The notes: generated from the sequence alone by a model not told the origin. A stretch of DNA of 64,000 nucleotides from Voacanga thouarsii (GCA_026120185.1 JANUWF010001101.1:4216001-4280000), one strand, 5' to 3'; positions 34,258-46,062 are shown, counted from the stretch's first letter. Program-made: numbers and translations.

Positions 34258-35569
34258 TAACCTTCTTCTCACTCTACTTCAAGTTGATTAACCTTTTCTT
34301 GAAGACATTAAAACTTTAATTAATCAATTGTCACATATTAATCACGAGATTGATAAGCATCTCAAGTCATTACCAATATCAAGTTAAACATACCCATATG
34401 CTTCAAATATGCTTACCATTGAATCATGCAATTCCTTAACTTAATTAAACCATAAGCTTAAACTTAATCAAGTAATTGCTACTTAGAAAAATTAATCAAG
34501 AGATTAACTATCTTAGTAATACAATTATGTAACTCAAATACGTTGCGCATACATAAAAGAAATCAACACAATTGATAGAGGAGATATCTAAAATTGCACA
34601 AATACTCAAAAGACAATCATATGATCAAAGATAAAATCTTTAATTCAATAACCTCAAAGTTTCAAAATTAATAATCAAAAAAAGATTTCAGAACAAGATA
34701 GAATCATCAATTATCTTGAATATAAAAAAATAAAAATAAAATATAATAAAAAATAAGAAAAAAACAAGAGTGAGTTTGAATGATAAAACTTTGTAAGATC
34801 CCAATCTCAAGTTCTTCTTGTCTCCAGGCTCATTCCCCTTTTTTTAAAGTCTTCTTTGCCAAAAAAGATGAAATAATTATAATATGCGATGAATTGGATT
34901 GATTGATTGTGAATTAGGTCATCTAAAACCTATTTATAAAGTCTCTAAACTGTTTGTGAATGAATTAGGTAAGTTTGCACCGCCATTAGATCAATTTAGT
35001 TCATTCTAAACTCTTTAGGACACATGCACGACCTACATGCACAAGCATGCACTTTGGTCGTGCATGATTTCTCTCTAAAATCCCTCGATGGTAGCATATG
35101 CAACATGCACAGCCATGCATCATGATCATGCACATGCATGGTTGTGCCTCTGGCCGTGCATTTTTCAAAACATCTTTTTCCTTCAATTTTTCAAACTTCT
35201 GGGAGCAAACAAAAGTGCTCTATTATGAACACCCAGATGCACGGTGTTAGCCGAAATTGGTTTGTAAACTGGTAGTTGTTGTTCACAAGCAAGCCGTCAA
35301 GTTTTGAATTGGATGTTTCGTGCATCTAGTTGTGCATACTCTGCTTACTTCCAACGACTCCAAATTACTTCTAACTTTTTGTAAATCATTTGGCAATCAT
35401 CTTTAACTCGAAATTCAATCATTTAAGCCCTTGTTTTACTTATTTTTCACCAACATAACCTAAAATACATAAACACACAAAATGAGTATAAACCATCTAA
35501 AATCACACAAGAGATTATGAAAAAGCCAAGTAAAAGGTCAATCAAAATATTATAATTTTACACCTAACA
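34258..35569 (-). repeat. Element G 3' LTR, right part
   Basis: Proximal part of the LTR split by CD. On the minus strand it starts TGTTAGGTGTAAAATT at 35569, immediately after a polypurine tract (35570-35584). Total LTR length with 2504-2951 is about 1.76 kb. It contains a dense CATGCA cluster. The sequence differs from the A/B/CD LTRs, so this is another family of the same general type. Confidence 0.75.
35023..35140. promoter_or_regulatory. Cluster of CATGCA (RY-type) motifs in the G LTR
   Basis: Nine CATGCA or TGCATG cores occur in 118 bp, several overlapping in palindromes (GCATGC, CATGCATG). CATGCA is the RY/Sph core bound by plant B3 factors of the ABI3/FUS3/LEC2 class. The position within an LTR makes an enhancer role plausible but unproven; two further GTGCAT words lie near 35325. 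Confidence 0.45.
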
Positions 35570-37150
35570 AATACCCCCACACTTAACTTTTTGCACGTCA
35601 TCGGGAAAAATAAATTTTGAAGAATATTTAAAATATGAATTTCTAATTTTGAATAAGTATGGTGGAGATGTAATCTTTTCCTTCCACATTGAAAAATAAC
35701 TTAACACTTATTCAATCAAAAAGATTTAAGATAAACTCATATATTAGATCAAATATATCTAAGGCCATTGAAGTTAATTTAAACAAGTTCATATCTATTC
35801 AATGCATTCCACTCCCTCATTTGATCAAAACATATAAACAACAGAAATCATATAAATAAGGTATATATAATTAATTCAGGTCTTTGCACTTTGTGTTCAT
35901 CTAAGCTACTACAAATTGGGTAGCAAACTAGGACTTTTCTTTCACTCAAGGTTATGAAAACGGAATAAGCACTTGCATCCCTTCTTTTTTCTCTTTTGCT
36001 CACTATTTTTTTCACTTTTTTTTTACTTCATTTTTTTTAATTTATAGCATCAAGTGAGTGTGTTTCGCTCCATCTCACTATATCGACTCCCTTCATTTTT
36101 TTTCCTCTTTACTCAAGAGAATGCAACCAGTTTCAGGAACTTGCATCTTATTTTTTTTTTAATAGTATTTACTTAAACCAAAATTTAGGACTAGTCTAGA
36201 CAATGTTTTCAATCAAAATTAACACATATACTAAAATCATACTTCATCGCATCATTTATATAAATCTTTCAAAGTCAAAAGCTTCGTTCATCTAATAAGA
36301 GCTAAATAAGGTTAAACTAAAATTTCAAGACCTAGGTATCTTTAACCTAATATAAAAGTTTATCAAAAATCAACTCAAACAAATAAATATCAAATCATTT
36401 TTTAAAGTTAAAAAGAAAAGAATTAGCTCCACCAATTTATCTAAAAAGTTCAAAAGTAGTTTAAAAAAAATTGCAAAAATTTTGCCCAATTTTACCTAAT
36501 TTCACATAAAGACTTGGAAAAAGAATATCAATTCCATACCCCTACACATAAATTGGATATTGTCCTTCATAGGAAAAATAAAAGCATTAGAGTACAACCA
36601 AAGGGACTAAGAAGATAAAGGGGGTAAAAAAAATCAAAGCTTCCTAAAAGAATGTATGCATGCAATTATATGATTGCCAAATCTCTCATTAAAATTTTCA
36701 GAAATTGAGGTTAAAACTTAGGAAAGAAATTGTAATTCCTACCCCCGAATTTAAACGAAACATTATCCTTAATGGATGTAAAGAGAACAATAAAATATAG
36801 TAAAAAAGGATCAAGGGGATAAAGCGAAAGGAAAAGTAAGTACTTCTCAAGAACAAATAAACTCCAAGATTGCCAAGTGAAATAAATGCTCTAAAAGTTG
36901 CACTAAGATTCTCTGTAAGAAAAGCTTTAAGGTTGGACAAGAAGATGTTGGAATTGAAAGTATATGTCCATAAGAAAGAAGTCATTAACAAAAACAATAA
37001 TACAAAAAAAAAAAACTCTACCTAAACTAATATAATTAAAACACAACAAAAACATGAAATAAAGAAAAACCAAGACTCAAACATAGGCAATGGATGATGG
37101 ATCACAAAACCATCAATGTTTTTGCATGAAAAAAGGAATAAGGCTTGTAC
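35570..37150 (-). other. Element G internal region, non-coding, with polypurine modules
   Basis: Starts with the true polypurine tract (minus strand TTAAGTGTGGGGGTATT, 35570-35588). Two further modules lie at 36535-36572 and 36739-36776, each with a GGATATTGTCC- or GGATAATGTTT-like stem and a TTTAA(A/T)..GGGGGTA run. The 36739-37020 stretch resembles B's internal region at 52963-53215. No ORF with a recognisable domain was found. Confidence 0.6.
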
Positions 37151-37867
37151 ATGATACTACTAGAAAAAGGCTGATTACCAACTATCAAATGCTATTGGTA
37201 GTTGTCCAATTTCTATTGGTAATACTAGTTTACCAACAAATTACCAACAAAATTGGGTCTGTGGGTAAAATGCTTGTTGGAAAGTGTTACCACCAAAAGA
37301 TTTTTAAGTCTGTTGGTAATTACCAACAGATTTCACTGTTGGTAATGATTTCTTTGGGGTTAAGTATCTTATGTTGGTAATTTTATTACGTTACCAACAA
37401 ACTATCTATGCAGTTGGTAAAGTCATTGAAAATTTTCCAACTGTTTATTTTGTTGGTATTTTTTCCAATTGATTGTTTAGTTGGTAATGTTGTTGGTAAT
37501 TTGCCAACAATTCCTTAGTTGGTATATCTGTTTATTAGTTGGTAATTTAGTTGGCATTTTTTTAATTAATTGCTTAGTTGGTAATTTTCTAACAATTCCT
37601 TAGTTGGCATATTATTTTGTTGGTAAATATTATACATTATCAACAAACGATTTAGTTGGTAACTTACCAATTAAAATTCAGTTGGTAAAATCATAGTACA
37701 AAAACGTTGTATTAGGGATAAGTACCAACAAATTATATATTCGTAAGCACTTACAAATTTCTATTAGTAAGTACCAATAAATTATTTATTAGTAAGTACC
37801 AACAGATTTCCTATTAGTAAGCAACTACAGATTTCTATTGGTAACTAACATTACCAATAGATATTCT
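37150..37867. mobile_element. CACTA (En/Spm)-like terminal region with subterminal repeats
   Basis: Begins ACTACTAGAAAAAGG, close to the CACTACTAGAAAAA terminus of plant CACTA transposons. It continues as about 700 bp packed with short inverted words TTGGTAA / TTACCAA (for example TTGGTAATTACCAACA at 37314). Dense inverted subterminal repeats are the transposase-binding regions of CACTA elements. No opposite terminus ending TAGTG and no transposase were found. The right limit is uncertain because copia F probably inserted here. Confidence 0.6.
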
Positions 37868-39733
37868 GTTGGTAAATAAAATTACATTAGTACTATATAA
37901 ATCATAATTCACATATTTAATAAAATAATCCTATATAATATTAAAAGTACATCCATATCTATAATTTTGCAGGAATGAAAAAACAGAGGAACCATGCATG
38001 CACAAAAATAAGACCAGAAAAACAAGAACACGGCACAACAGAAGATTAAAACTAATACCTTTACATGTCCTTTTCTGGTTTGGCTGAAAAGATGAGGCAC
38101 TAACTACGGGGAACAGCTATCTGTCTCGACGAAGATTCCGGCCAGAAACCAGTGATCCATCGGCTTCTTCTTAGCATGCACGTGAAACTTTTCGCTTCTT
38201 AGAATACTCCTTCACCTATCTATGTTGGTGAAACAACCAAGGCGAGGATGATCCTTCATGATCCTTTGCTATTAGTTAGCAAAGACAAGAAGATAGAAAA
38301 AAGGAGAAGAAGAGAGAGAATAGAGACTCTGGTTTTTTTTCTCCTTAGTCTATTGTGTGTTATTTTTTTCTCTACACGACGACTCCTATTTACATCTCAG
38401 ATAACCTAACCCATATGTTTTGATATTTCAAACATCTGGAGGTTATTAACAGAAGAGGTTTGGGTAATTCTCAACTCTTCTGTACCGTGAATAATAAAAA
38501 AATCCTTTAGTCCAAGCTATTGGGCCAAAATAATTTATTATTTTTCTTTAGACCCAATGAGCCTAAAAATAATAACCATTAATTATTTATTTCCTAAACC
38601 TATTAAAATAACCCAATAAATAATTAATAAGCCCAAATGAACTAAAATAATTATTAAGCCTTTTATTAACTAGTTTAAGCCTAGGTTAATTTTTCTAATT
38701 TTTCAATCTGGGCTTAGACCCTGAATACTTAATTAACCAATCAAACCAGATAATAAATTTAATTTCTCTCATTCCTTCTATTTTTTTCAGCCCAAAAATA
38801 AATTAGACTTCCTGAATAAAATAAAATTCTTTTTCCATTGTGACCATTTCCTCAACCTAAAATAATTAGGACTTATGGGCAATTCTAAGGACCAAAAAGA
38901 CACATCGCCTTGGCTACTAAAATGACCAAAATACCCTTGCTATATAAATAGTTGTATTTTTTATTTTAAATATTTTCTAATATCACCATAAGGAAATATT
39001 GACCCCAAGAACAATGTTGCATTAGCTATGTCTTTGACATATAGGTAAAATGACTAAAATATCCCTCTATACATCGCCGTTCATTTAGAAAGGAAAGAGT
39101 GTACTAACACCTCTCTAAACGACATCTACCATCCTTAGGCTTCTAATCTAATAATCCACGACTTCTTGGAATATTCCAGCTTTCCAAGAGAGCTATCCTA
39201 AAGCCAATATCCAAGTCATGTTCTTCAAGGCCCTGGATAATTAAATCATTTGGACAACCACAAGAGGCAATATAGTGTAGACACTATCTTGTACAAGTCT
39301 GTCTTGACTAACTAGTCACATATACCCATCATACAAGTATATTAGACTTTCTCAAGAACCTCAACTATAGTATATCAAAGCATATATTTCCAACTTCGTC
39401 AAACCACCAATTTATACTCAAGTTATAGAGTACAAGTCCACGCTGTAGCAGTAGTAGTTTGGTTTTCTATCATATAGTACTTTTAGAAAGTACTATTACA
39501 GGTCCATCATATAAGTATATTAGACCTTCTCAAGAACCTCAACTATAATATATCAAAGCATATATTTCCAACTTTGTCAGACCACTAACTTACACTCAAG
39601 TTATAGAGTACAAGTCCACGCTGTAGCAGTAGTAGTTTGGTTTTTCATCATATAGTACTTTTAAAAAGCACTATTACAGGTCCAGTTCTACGTATTCAAA
39701 ATACACTTATGTTATGAAATGAGTAGACTACTC
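37868..39733 (-). repeat. Element F 3' LTR, left part
   Basis: This is the continuation of the LTR at 58151-58461 after removal of copia E (flanks TACTC at 39729-39733 and AACTC at 58151-58155, one mismatch). On the minus strand it shows a GTAAATAGGAG TATA-like element near 38395, then a pyrimidine-rich start region (38290-38345), then U5-like sequence with GTGCATGCATGGTTCC near 38000. The left boundary is approximate. Confidence 0.65.
39326..39681 (-). repeat. Two tandem 178-bp units in the F LTR
   Basis: Units 39326-39503 and 39504-39681 are nearly identical; shared landmarks are CATCATA(C/T)AAGTATATTAGAC, a TTATAGAGTACAAGTCCACG stretch and the hairpin-forming AGTACTTTTARAAAGYACT. They lie upstream of the likely TATA region on the minus strand, so in U3. 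Confidence 0.9.
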
Positions 39734-41466
39734 TGTTGGGTATCTCACGCATATCATATATGGCGTAGCGGAAAAATAAAACTGAGATACCAACCAAAAA
39801 TCCGCATATGTGTAGAAAACAAGACATAAAGAGAACAAATGTAACAGCTTTTTAACTTTCTTTGATCTTGTGGAAAATAAAATTTTTCTTCTTCAAGTCG
39901 AGGTGTGATCCAGCAATCCTCTTGATCGAATACCATGAGAGTTGAACGTCCAACCACTATAATCACAGTGTGTGATTATCTCTAACACTAATCCACATAG
40001 AGGATACACTCAAGCACAATGTTTTCTGTGCTAGCAGAAAAACTAAGTGGCGGTTAGGGTTGTTTGCTTCAAGACCAACGAGAGACAGAGAAGAAGAGAA
40101 GGTTGTATTGCTAAGGTTGGAGTTTTCGTGTCTTACACTTTTTTAGGATTTCGTGTGTTATATTTCCTATATAACATGAAATCCTGCTCAAAATATACTC
40201 CAATCTCAGAATTCTAAAATAGTTAGAATTTCCTAATTGTAATTGAAAACATCAAATTCTCACAATTATAATTTGGACCATAAATTATAACTAATTATAA
40301 TTTGGCCACAACAACTTCTCTTTCTCGCAATTAACCCCCACTATATTATGAAATAACATCTTGAGTATATAATCCTCTATTGTGTGTGACCTATTAGGTT
40401 TCCCAGTCAATTGGTAGCGCATATGAATTAATCCAAACGTCTTTGAGATTAATAATCCATAATTAATTAGAACTAATCCTATTAGTTCTAATCAGGATTG
40501 GTTTATTAATTCATCAATTAATAAACCCATATTCCCAAATCATGAGCAGTATCTAGCAACACATCATGACCACCCAAGAGTCTAGGAAGTCAAGTGGCTT
40601 GACATGAACCCTTCAATAACAAACTTTAGCGTAATTAACTCCTTTCACCATACAATATCTCATTCGGTTTGGAGTACGAAATTAGTGCCAACTCCTTCCA
40701 GAATATATATTAATTCTGGCCCAAATACAGTACTACTTGTACCAGAAATCCACTACTCTAGATGTGTATCAATTGGAACTGTTTCCAATACACAGTCATC
40801 TTGGCCAAGGACTTCTCGAGTAGTAATTCCTACAAGTGGCCGTGAGATATTTGCCCCTACTATTAAGAGTGGTGAATCCTTTATTGACCCTCTCAACTAC
40901 TTTCGTTTACCTCACAATGTACCAAATATCCATCTCATAGGCAGCCTTCGATCAAGCTCTAGAGATTGGAATCAAAGTACAATGCTTAGCAAACAAAGTA
41001 CCTTGGAGATCTCAAGTCTAAGGATACTTGCACGTTTGCTATATTAAAATTATAAATAGTTATCCATGTGATTATCTCAAAGTTAGGTCATCCAATGAAC
41101 TCGTTCCATTAACAAGCATCCATGTGTTAACTTTGAGTATCTTAATACCCATGGATATAAGAACCACCGCCTGATCAAATCAGGAAGTCTAACACATGTT
41201 AGTCTTAATGCATTAATGATGCCATGTCTCATTAATACTACGACTTGTGACTATTTAAGTACTAACACTATACAGTATAGTAGGAATCTCATATCATGAT
41301 CTTTATCATAATTTTCTTAACACAGTGTTGTACTAGGGACTTTATCTAACAGTTATTTTACACAAAAGTAAACAAAAGAAACTGTAAGATAAATAATGCA
41401 TTTTATTAAAATAAAATGTGTCATATAAAATGTACAAGTGATTGCCTCTAGGGCACAATACTAACA
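39734..41466 (-). repeat. Element E 3' LTR
   Basis: 1733 bp. Minus-strand reading starts TGTTAGTATTGTGCCCTAGA and ends ...GATACCCAACA. Roughly one base in ten differs from the 5' copy in the part I aligned (first 140 bp at the left end). Confidence 0.93.
40604..41047 (+). other. Open frame antisense to the copia E 3' LTR (147 codons)
   Basis: An ATG-started frame on the strand opposite to the LTR's own transcription, with the segment FAPTIKSGESFIDPLNYFRL. The same frame is present in the E 5' LTR (57225 on, one stop and point changes) and in the solo LTR at about 23853-24236, where a 2-bp deletion shifts it once. I recognise no domain, and conservation may simply reflect LTR homology. Confidence 0.3.
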
Positions 41467-41828
41467 AACTCTCATTTGCACTAGAGCCAATCATTCATGT
41501 ATCTAATACTAAATGATTCAACATAATAATTATGTTTCTTTTGGGATAGTGCTTTTGTAAGCGGGTTAGCTATGTTCTCATCTGTGGAAACTCTCTCTAT
41601 CTTTATTTCCTTAGCTGTTTTAGAAGCGACTATGTACTCTGCTTCTGTCGTAGAGTCGGCAATAGTCTCTTGTTTGGAACTCTTCCAACTTATTGTCCTT
41701 CCGCACAACGTAAACACATAGTTGGATTGTGATTTGAAATCATCTTTGTCAGATTAAAAACTGGCATCAGTATACCCATTTATTTTCAAATCACCTTCTC
41801 TATATATTAAGAATACATCCTTAGTCTT
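41467..41828 (-). pseudogene. Copia E RNase H, internally deleted
   Basis: Follows the reverse transcriptase. GYTDASF (first Asp) lies near 41775 and SNYVFTLCGRTISWKSSKQ near 41730-41680, then STTEAEYIVASKTAKEI (Glu) near 41660-41605. The sequence then jumps to IERVSTDENIANPLTKAL near 41600-41550. In copia RNase H about 70 residues normally lie between these two parts, including the YCDN Asp; they are missing here, so the domain is inactive. The frame ends at 41481, and a short purine-rich GCAAATGAGAGTT precedes the 3' LTR. Confidence 0.85.
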
Positions 41829-42699
41829 TCATAAGTACTTAAGGATGTTCTTTACAGCCACCCAATGACCCTCACTAGGGTCAGATTGGTATCTGCTCGT
41901 CAAACTAAGAGCATAAGATACATTGGGCCTAGTACATATCATAGCGTACATGATAGATCCAACTGTTGAGGCATATAGAATCTTACTCATCTGATCCCTT
42001 TCAACTTGTGTCTTGGGAGACATGGTCTTTAAATAGCTCACACCATGTGACATGGATAAGAATCCCTTTTTGGATTGATCTATGCTAAACTTCTTTAGCA
42101 CTTTATCTATGTATGTAGACTGTGAAAGACCTAGCAACCTTTTAGATATATCTCTATAGATCCTTATTCCAAAAATATAGGTTGCTTCACGAAGGTCTTT
42201 CATGGAGAATTGTTTGGACAACCAAACTTTAACCGTTTGCAAGACAGGTATATCATTTTCTATTATCAATATGTCATCTACATAAAGCAGTAAGAAAACG
42301 ATTGCGCTCCCACTAACCTTCTTGTATACACAAGGCTTATCCATGATTTGAATAAAACTAAACTCTTTGATTGTTTCATCAAAACAGATGTTCCAACTCC
42401 TAGAAGCTTGCTTAAGTCCATAAATGGACCTTTGCAGTTTGCACACCTTTGTGCTATCATTAGATGTCAAACTCTTAGGTTGTATCATATACACTTCCTC
42501 AGTCAGATTTCCATTTAGGAACCTGTTTTCACATCCATTTGCCAAATCTCATAATCATAATGAGCAACAATGGCTAGGAGTATCCTGATGGATTTTAACA
42601 TGGCTACTGGCGAGAAGGTTTCGTCATAGTCAGTACCATGTTGTTGACGATAACCCTTTGCCACTAATCGTGCTTTATAGGTAACTACATTACCATCCA
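41829..42699 (-). pseudogene. Copia E reverse transcriptase, C-terminal part
   Basis: Starts beside the solo LTR with DGNVVTYKARLVAKGYRQ, then YDETFSPVAMLKSIRILLAI and IWQMDVKT (catalytic Asp), then FLNGNLTEEVYMIQP, CKLQRSIYGLKQASRSWN and FLLLYVDDILII near 42275, where the YVDD box is intact. It continues to the conserved QSTYIDKVLKKF and GSIMYAMICTRPNVSYALS near 41940. A frameshift near 42530 and a stop near 41829 interrupt it. The enzyme copies the element RNA in the virus-like particle. The N-terminal part lies at 46063 onward, across the solo LTR. Confidence 0.92.
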
Positions 42700-45600
42700 T
42701 GTAATACTCCGCCCAAAACTACCTTTGACTTATGGGAGAAAAGTCATGCATTGCATATCATTTTGCATTTCATGTGATATCTTAAAATTATTTTTGCATG
42801 GATGGTGCATGTGATTTTCAAGGTTGCTCTTGCATTAATTTATTTAATGAAAAATAGTTGTGTTGTTTGCATTATTTGAAAATTGTTTAGGTGAAAGTTA
42901 GTAGAAGAGATAGAGGGATGAGAAGTAGGGTGAAAGGAATTTTTTAGAGATATATTAACACCAAAGTTGATTTAGATTAATAGTTAGGGTTGGTAATTAT
43001 CCCTTGGTGACTTGAGTTCAAATCTTACCTCTTGCGAATCTTAACTTCCTTTTTGAATTCTTTACCTAGAGATTCTTTATGCTTTGGTCGAAAACCCTAG
43101 GTACTCTTTTGGAATTTCAACTGCCATTTTCTTAGGAGATAAATCTCCATATTTATTTTCCAAACTCAAGGATTTTTTATAAAGATGGAGACTAATTTTA
43201 TTCTAGCTTTTATTCCTTTTAATTTTCGAAAATCCTAGCTAAGAACAATTAAATTCCAGCTGTATTTCATTAATCAGATTTTGTGTTAGTTAGCTGGAAT
43301 TGAATCTATTATTTTCCTAGCAAAATATTTTGTTGATTTTGAAAATAAAACCCTAGCTAAAAATCTGAAAATTTTTCAGCTTTGTGCCGCCACCTTTGGA
43401 GCACTCCTAGCTCAACTCAAACTTTTCCAAGACTAGGGAATCTTATCCTAAATCCTCTAGCAAATCAAATTTCAATCTATTCCTAAATAAATCAGGTTGA
43501 TCCCCTTTTTTCTTGCAAATTTCGGTTAGCCTTGTGCATGCATATGCTGCACGAAAATACTGCACTCCTAAGGGTATCCAAACTCTCCTAAACCTAGCTC
43601 AAATCATCTAAAATACCTCTCATCAATTCAGATTTATTTTAGCTACACAAACTAAATTTTTGTTCCCTCTTTTCTCCAAAATTTCAGCCAGCTTGTACAC
43701 AGAATTTCGGCCAGCTTTGCACACACTATACTGCACGAAATTTTGCACTCCAAAACACACCAAAACTCTTTATTGATTTAGCCAATTGCAGTGCCTAAAA
43801 CTCGCATTTTTCCCCCTCTGAATTACGTCGAAACAGTAGCAAAAAATCAGTCCAGAAATTCCCCCTTTTGCTTACAGTGTTCGCACAGCAAACACATCCT
43901 CCATGCACAGAATTTTTTGTTGTCAAAACCCACACAAACTCCTTCTTGTTTTGGTCAAAAACTGAACACACATATAGCCTATCCTTGTGCACTATTTCGA
44001 CCAGTCTAGGAGAACAATTCCAGATTGTTTTTCTCCTCTTAATCTCTCTTAATTTCGGCTAGCAATCAGGTGCAGCAAGCTGCCTGATTTTTGCCATTGC
44101 TGCCAAGGAAGTTTAGAACCATTAGGAGTCCTTTCTAGCATCAACTTTTAAACCCTAAATCAAACTCTCCTAACCCTAAGCCAAAGTAGCCGGCTATTCC
44201 TTCCTTGCTGCACGAAAATTCCAGCAAACTCTCCCCTGCAATTTTCGAAAAACACAAGAGCAATTACTTGGCAAAAATCAAACACACCTTAAGGTAAGCA
44301 AAATCCTCTCAACCTCTCGATTCCTTTCTTCCATTAATTCTTCTCTTTTTTTCTTCCCTTTAATCACGCCATATAAGGGCTGATCTCACATTTATTTCTT
44401 AACTTTCGGTCAAGAGGAATAAAGAAGGCAGCTTTCCCTTCTTCGCAAGTGAGCTTGCGACTATCATCCTAGGAGTATCTTGATCTTGTTAATTCGGTGG
44501 TTGTAAGGTAAAGGAATTCTTACCCTTGATGATCGAAATTAAGATTTAATGTGATTTATGATGTCTATGGATGTATAATAGCATGATGAATATGTTTAGT
44601 TAGGGATAGATGAATATGTTGAGATGAGTATCGTGTTAAGCATATGCAATAGATAGCGATGTTATGTTTTGTTGAGATAATGATGGATGTGAATGTTGAT
44701 GGTTAAGTTGAGACCTTTTTGGCATATTGCTCGTGTCATTGATGGATATATGTTCATGATATATTTATTTCATGGAATGGGTGATTTATTGAAGATAGTT
44801 GATAAGTCATGATTTGCTTATGAGAATAAGTGAGTTTATATTCGTGCTTGAGATGATTGAGATCCTAATCATGATATTATGTGATTCTAGATCAGGAGGT
44901 TATTCGAAGAAAGCAAGCAGTTGATTTTATCTTGTTTATTTGAGGCGTACCACGTAAGTCCTTGCATAAACACTTTTTGTTAAATGCTTGTGGTGGCAAG
45001 TCAAATGTTGTAAAGCTTTGTGAAGCTATTGTTGAATTATAATTACTTGGGTTGTAAACGTAGATGTTTATTCTCTACATGGTTTTGTCATCTAACGCTT
45101 TTATCAAGAACTGTCTTTCTCTTAAACTTTTTAGAAAACCCTTTTGTTAAAGAAAACCACGTTTTACGAAGCCAATGTATGGAATCACTGTAAGTCAAGA
45201 ATTGACGGATATGTTCGTTGAGTACTTAATAAAGGTAGGCTAACAATACTAGTCTTGGAGGGCTTGAGTGAGCCTTTTGGCAGGCGGCCACCTCCAGAAG
45301 ATAAGCTCTGCTTGAAAAGGTGATAGTATTGATTGGTCAGGCCGGTCTGAGCTAGCATTTTTACCTGATAAGGTATTATTTTTCCGGCATGGACACCCGG
45401 ATGGTTTTGTTGGGTGAAGAGATGGAGGAGTATCTCACCCGGTGGGCCGTACACCCACCCTTGATCAGAATGCCCAAAGTGTGGTAAATTGATCATGTCA
45501 TGGTACACAAAGTGTGGTGCCTTGACTGTTCTCTTATCATGGGTGCCCAAAGTGTGGTGCCATGACTATTTTTTTTTCGAGTGGATGATTTATTTTGTAC

Positions 45601-46057
45601 AAAGTGTGACAATGAGAAAACTCCACTCCTTGGAAAAAGAAATTATTTATGACTTGCCAAATATTTCTGCAAATGTTTTTAGTTATGCATACACGAACTG
45701 TTTAAAGTACCATATGCACACACAGGGCTTACTGAGATGTTAATCTCACATTGTTTTATATCATGTTTTTAGGAGATAGATATTACTGAGCAAGCGGGAT
45801 GTGTAATAGATGGGGCTTTTGTTGCTTTCTTTATGTTTTAAGAGACATATGTTTATTTATGTTTCTGGAACCGATGTTGGCATATGTTTAGTTTTGCCCA
45901 AGTTGATTCTAATGTAATAAGAGTTTCCCTTTATTTATCTAAGTTTTGACATATTTGGTTCGTCTTTATATATTATGTACCTCGTTTTAAAGACCCCTTA
46001 TTCTTTGGACGGGGCGACATCCCCGCCCTTTTAGGGTACGTAGTAGGGGGTGTTACA
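42700..46057 (+). mobile_element. Giant solo LTR, copy 3 (3358 bp)
   Basis: Bounded by TGTAATACTCC and GGGGGTGTTACA with a perfect 5-bp duplication ATCCA (42695-42699 and 46058-46062), splitting codons of copia E's reverse transcriptase. It shares with copies 1 and 2 the CGGCCACCTC-like block (45285), a GAGTATCTCACCCGGTGGGC block (45428) and the end block GGACGGGGCGACATCCCC (46007). It is shorter and more diverged than the other two, lacking the long A/T stretch. A 121-codon minus-strand frame at 45185-45550 is not kept in the other copies. Confidence 0.78.
45475..45610 (+). repeat. Four CAAAGTGTGG words in solo LTR copy 3
   Basis: The word CAAAGTGTGG(T/C) or close variants occurs at 45475, 45508, 45548 and 45600, spaced 33-52 bp. 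Copy 2 has two (near 30371 and 30413) and copy 1 at least one (complement near 6908). Confidence 0.7.
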
Positions 46058-46062
46058 ATCCA

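Noticed and set aside
35570..35610. Perfect hairpin like that of A, B and CD at element G's polypurine tract
   Set aside because: The G tract TTAAGTGTGGGGGTATT is preceded by CCCGATGACGTGCAAAAAG, which does not form the same stem; not counted as a hairpin copy.
45185..45550. 121-codon minus-strand frame in giant solo LTR copy 3
   Set aside because: Antisense to the LTR, no recognisable domain, and not open in copies 1 and 2.
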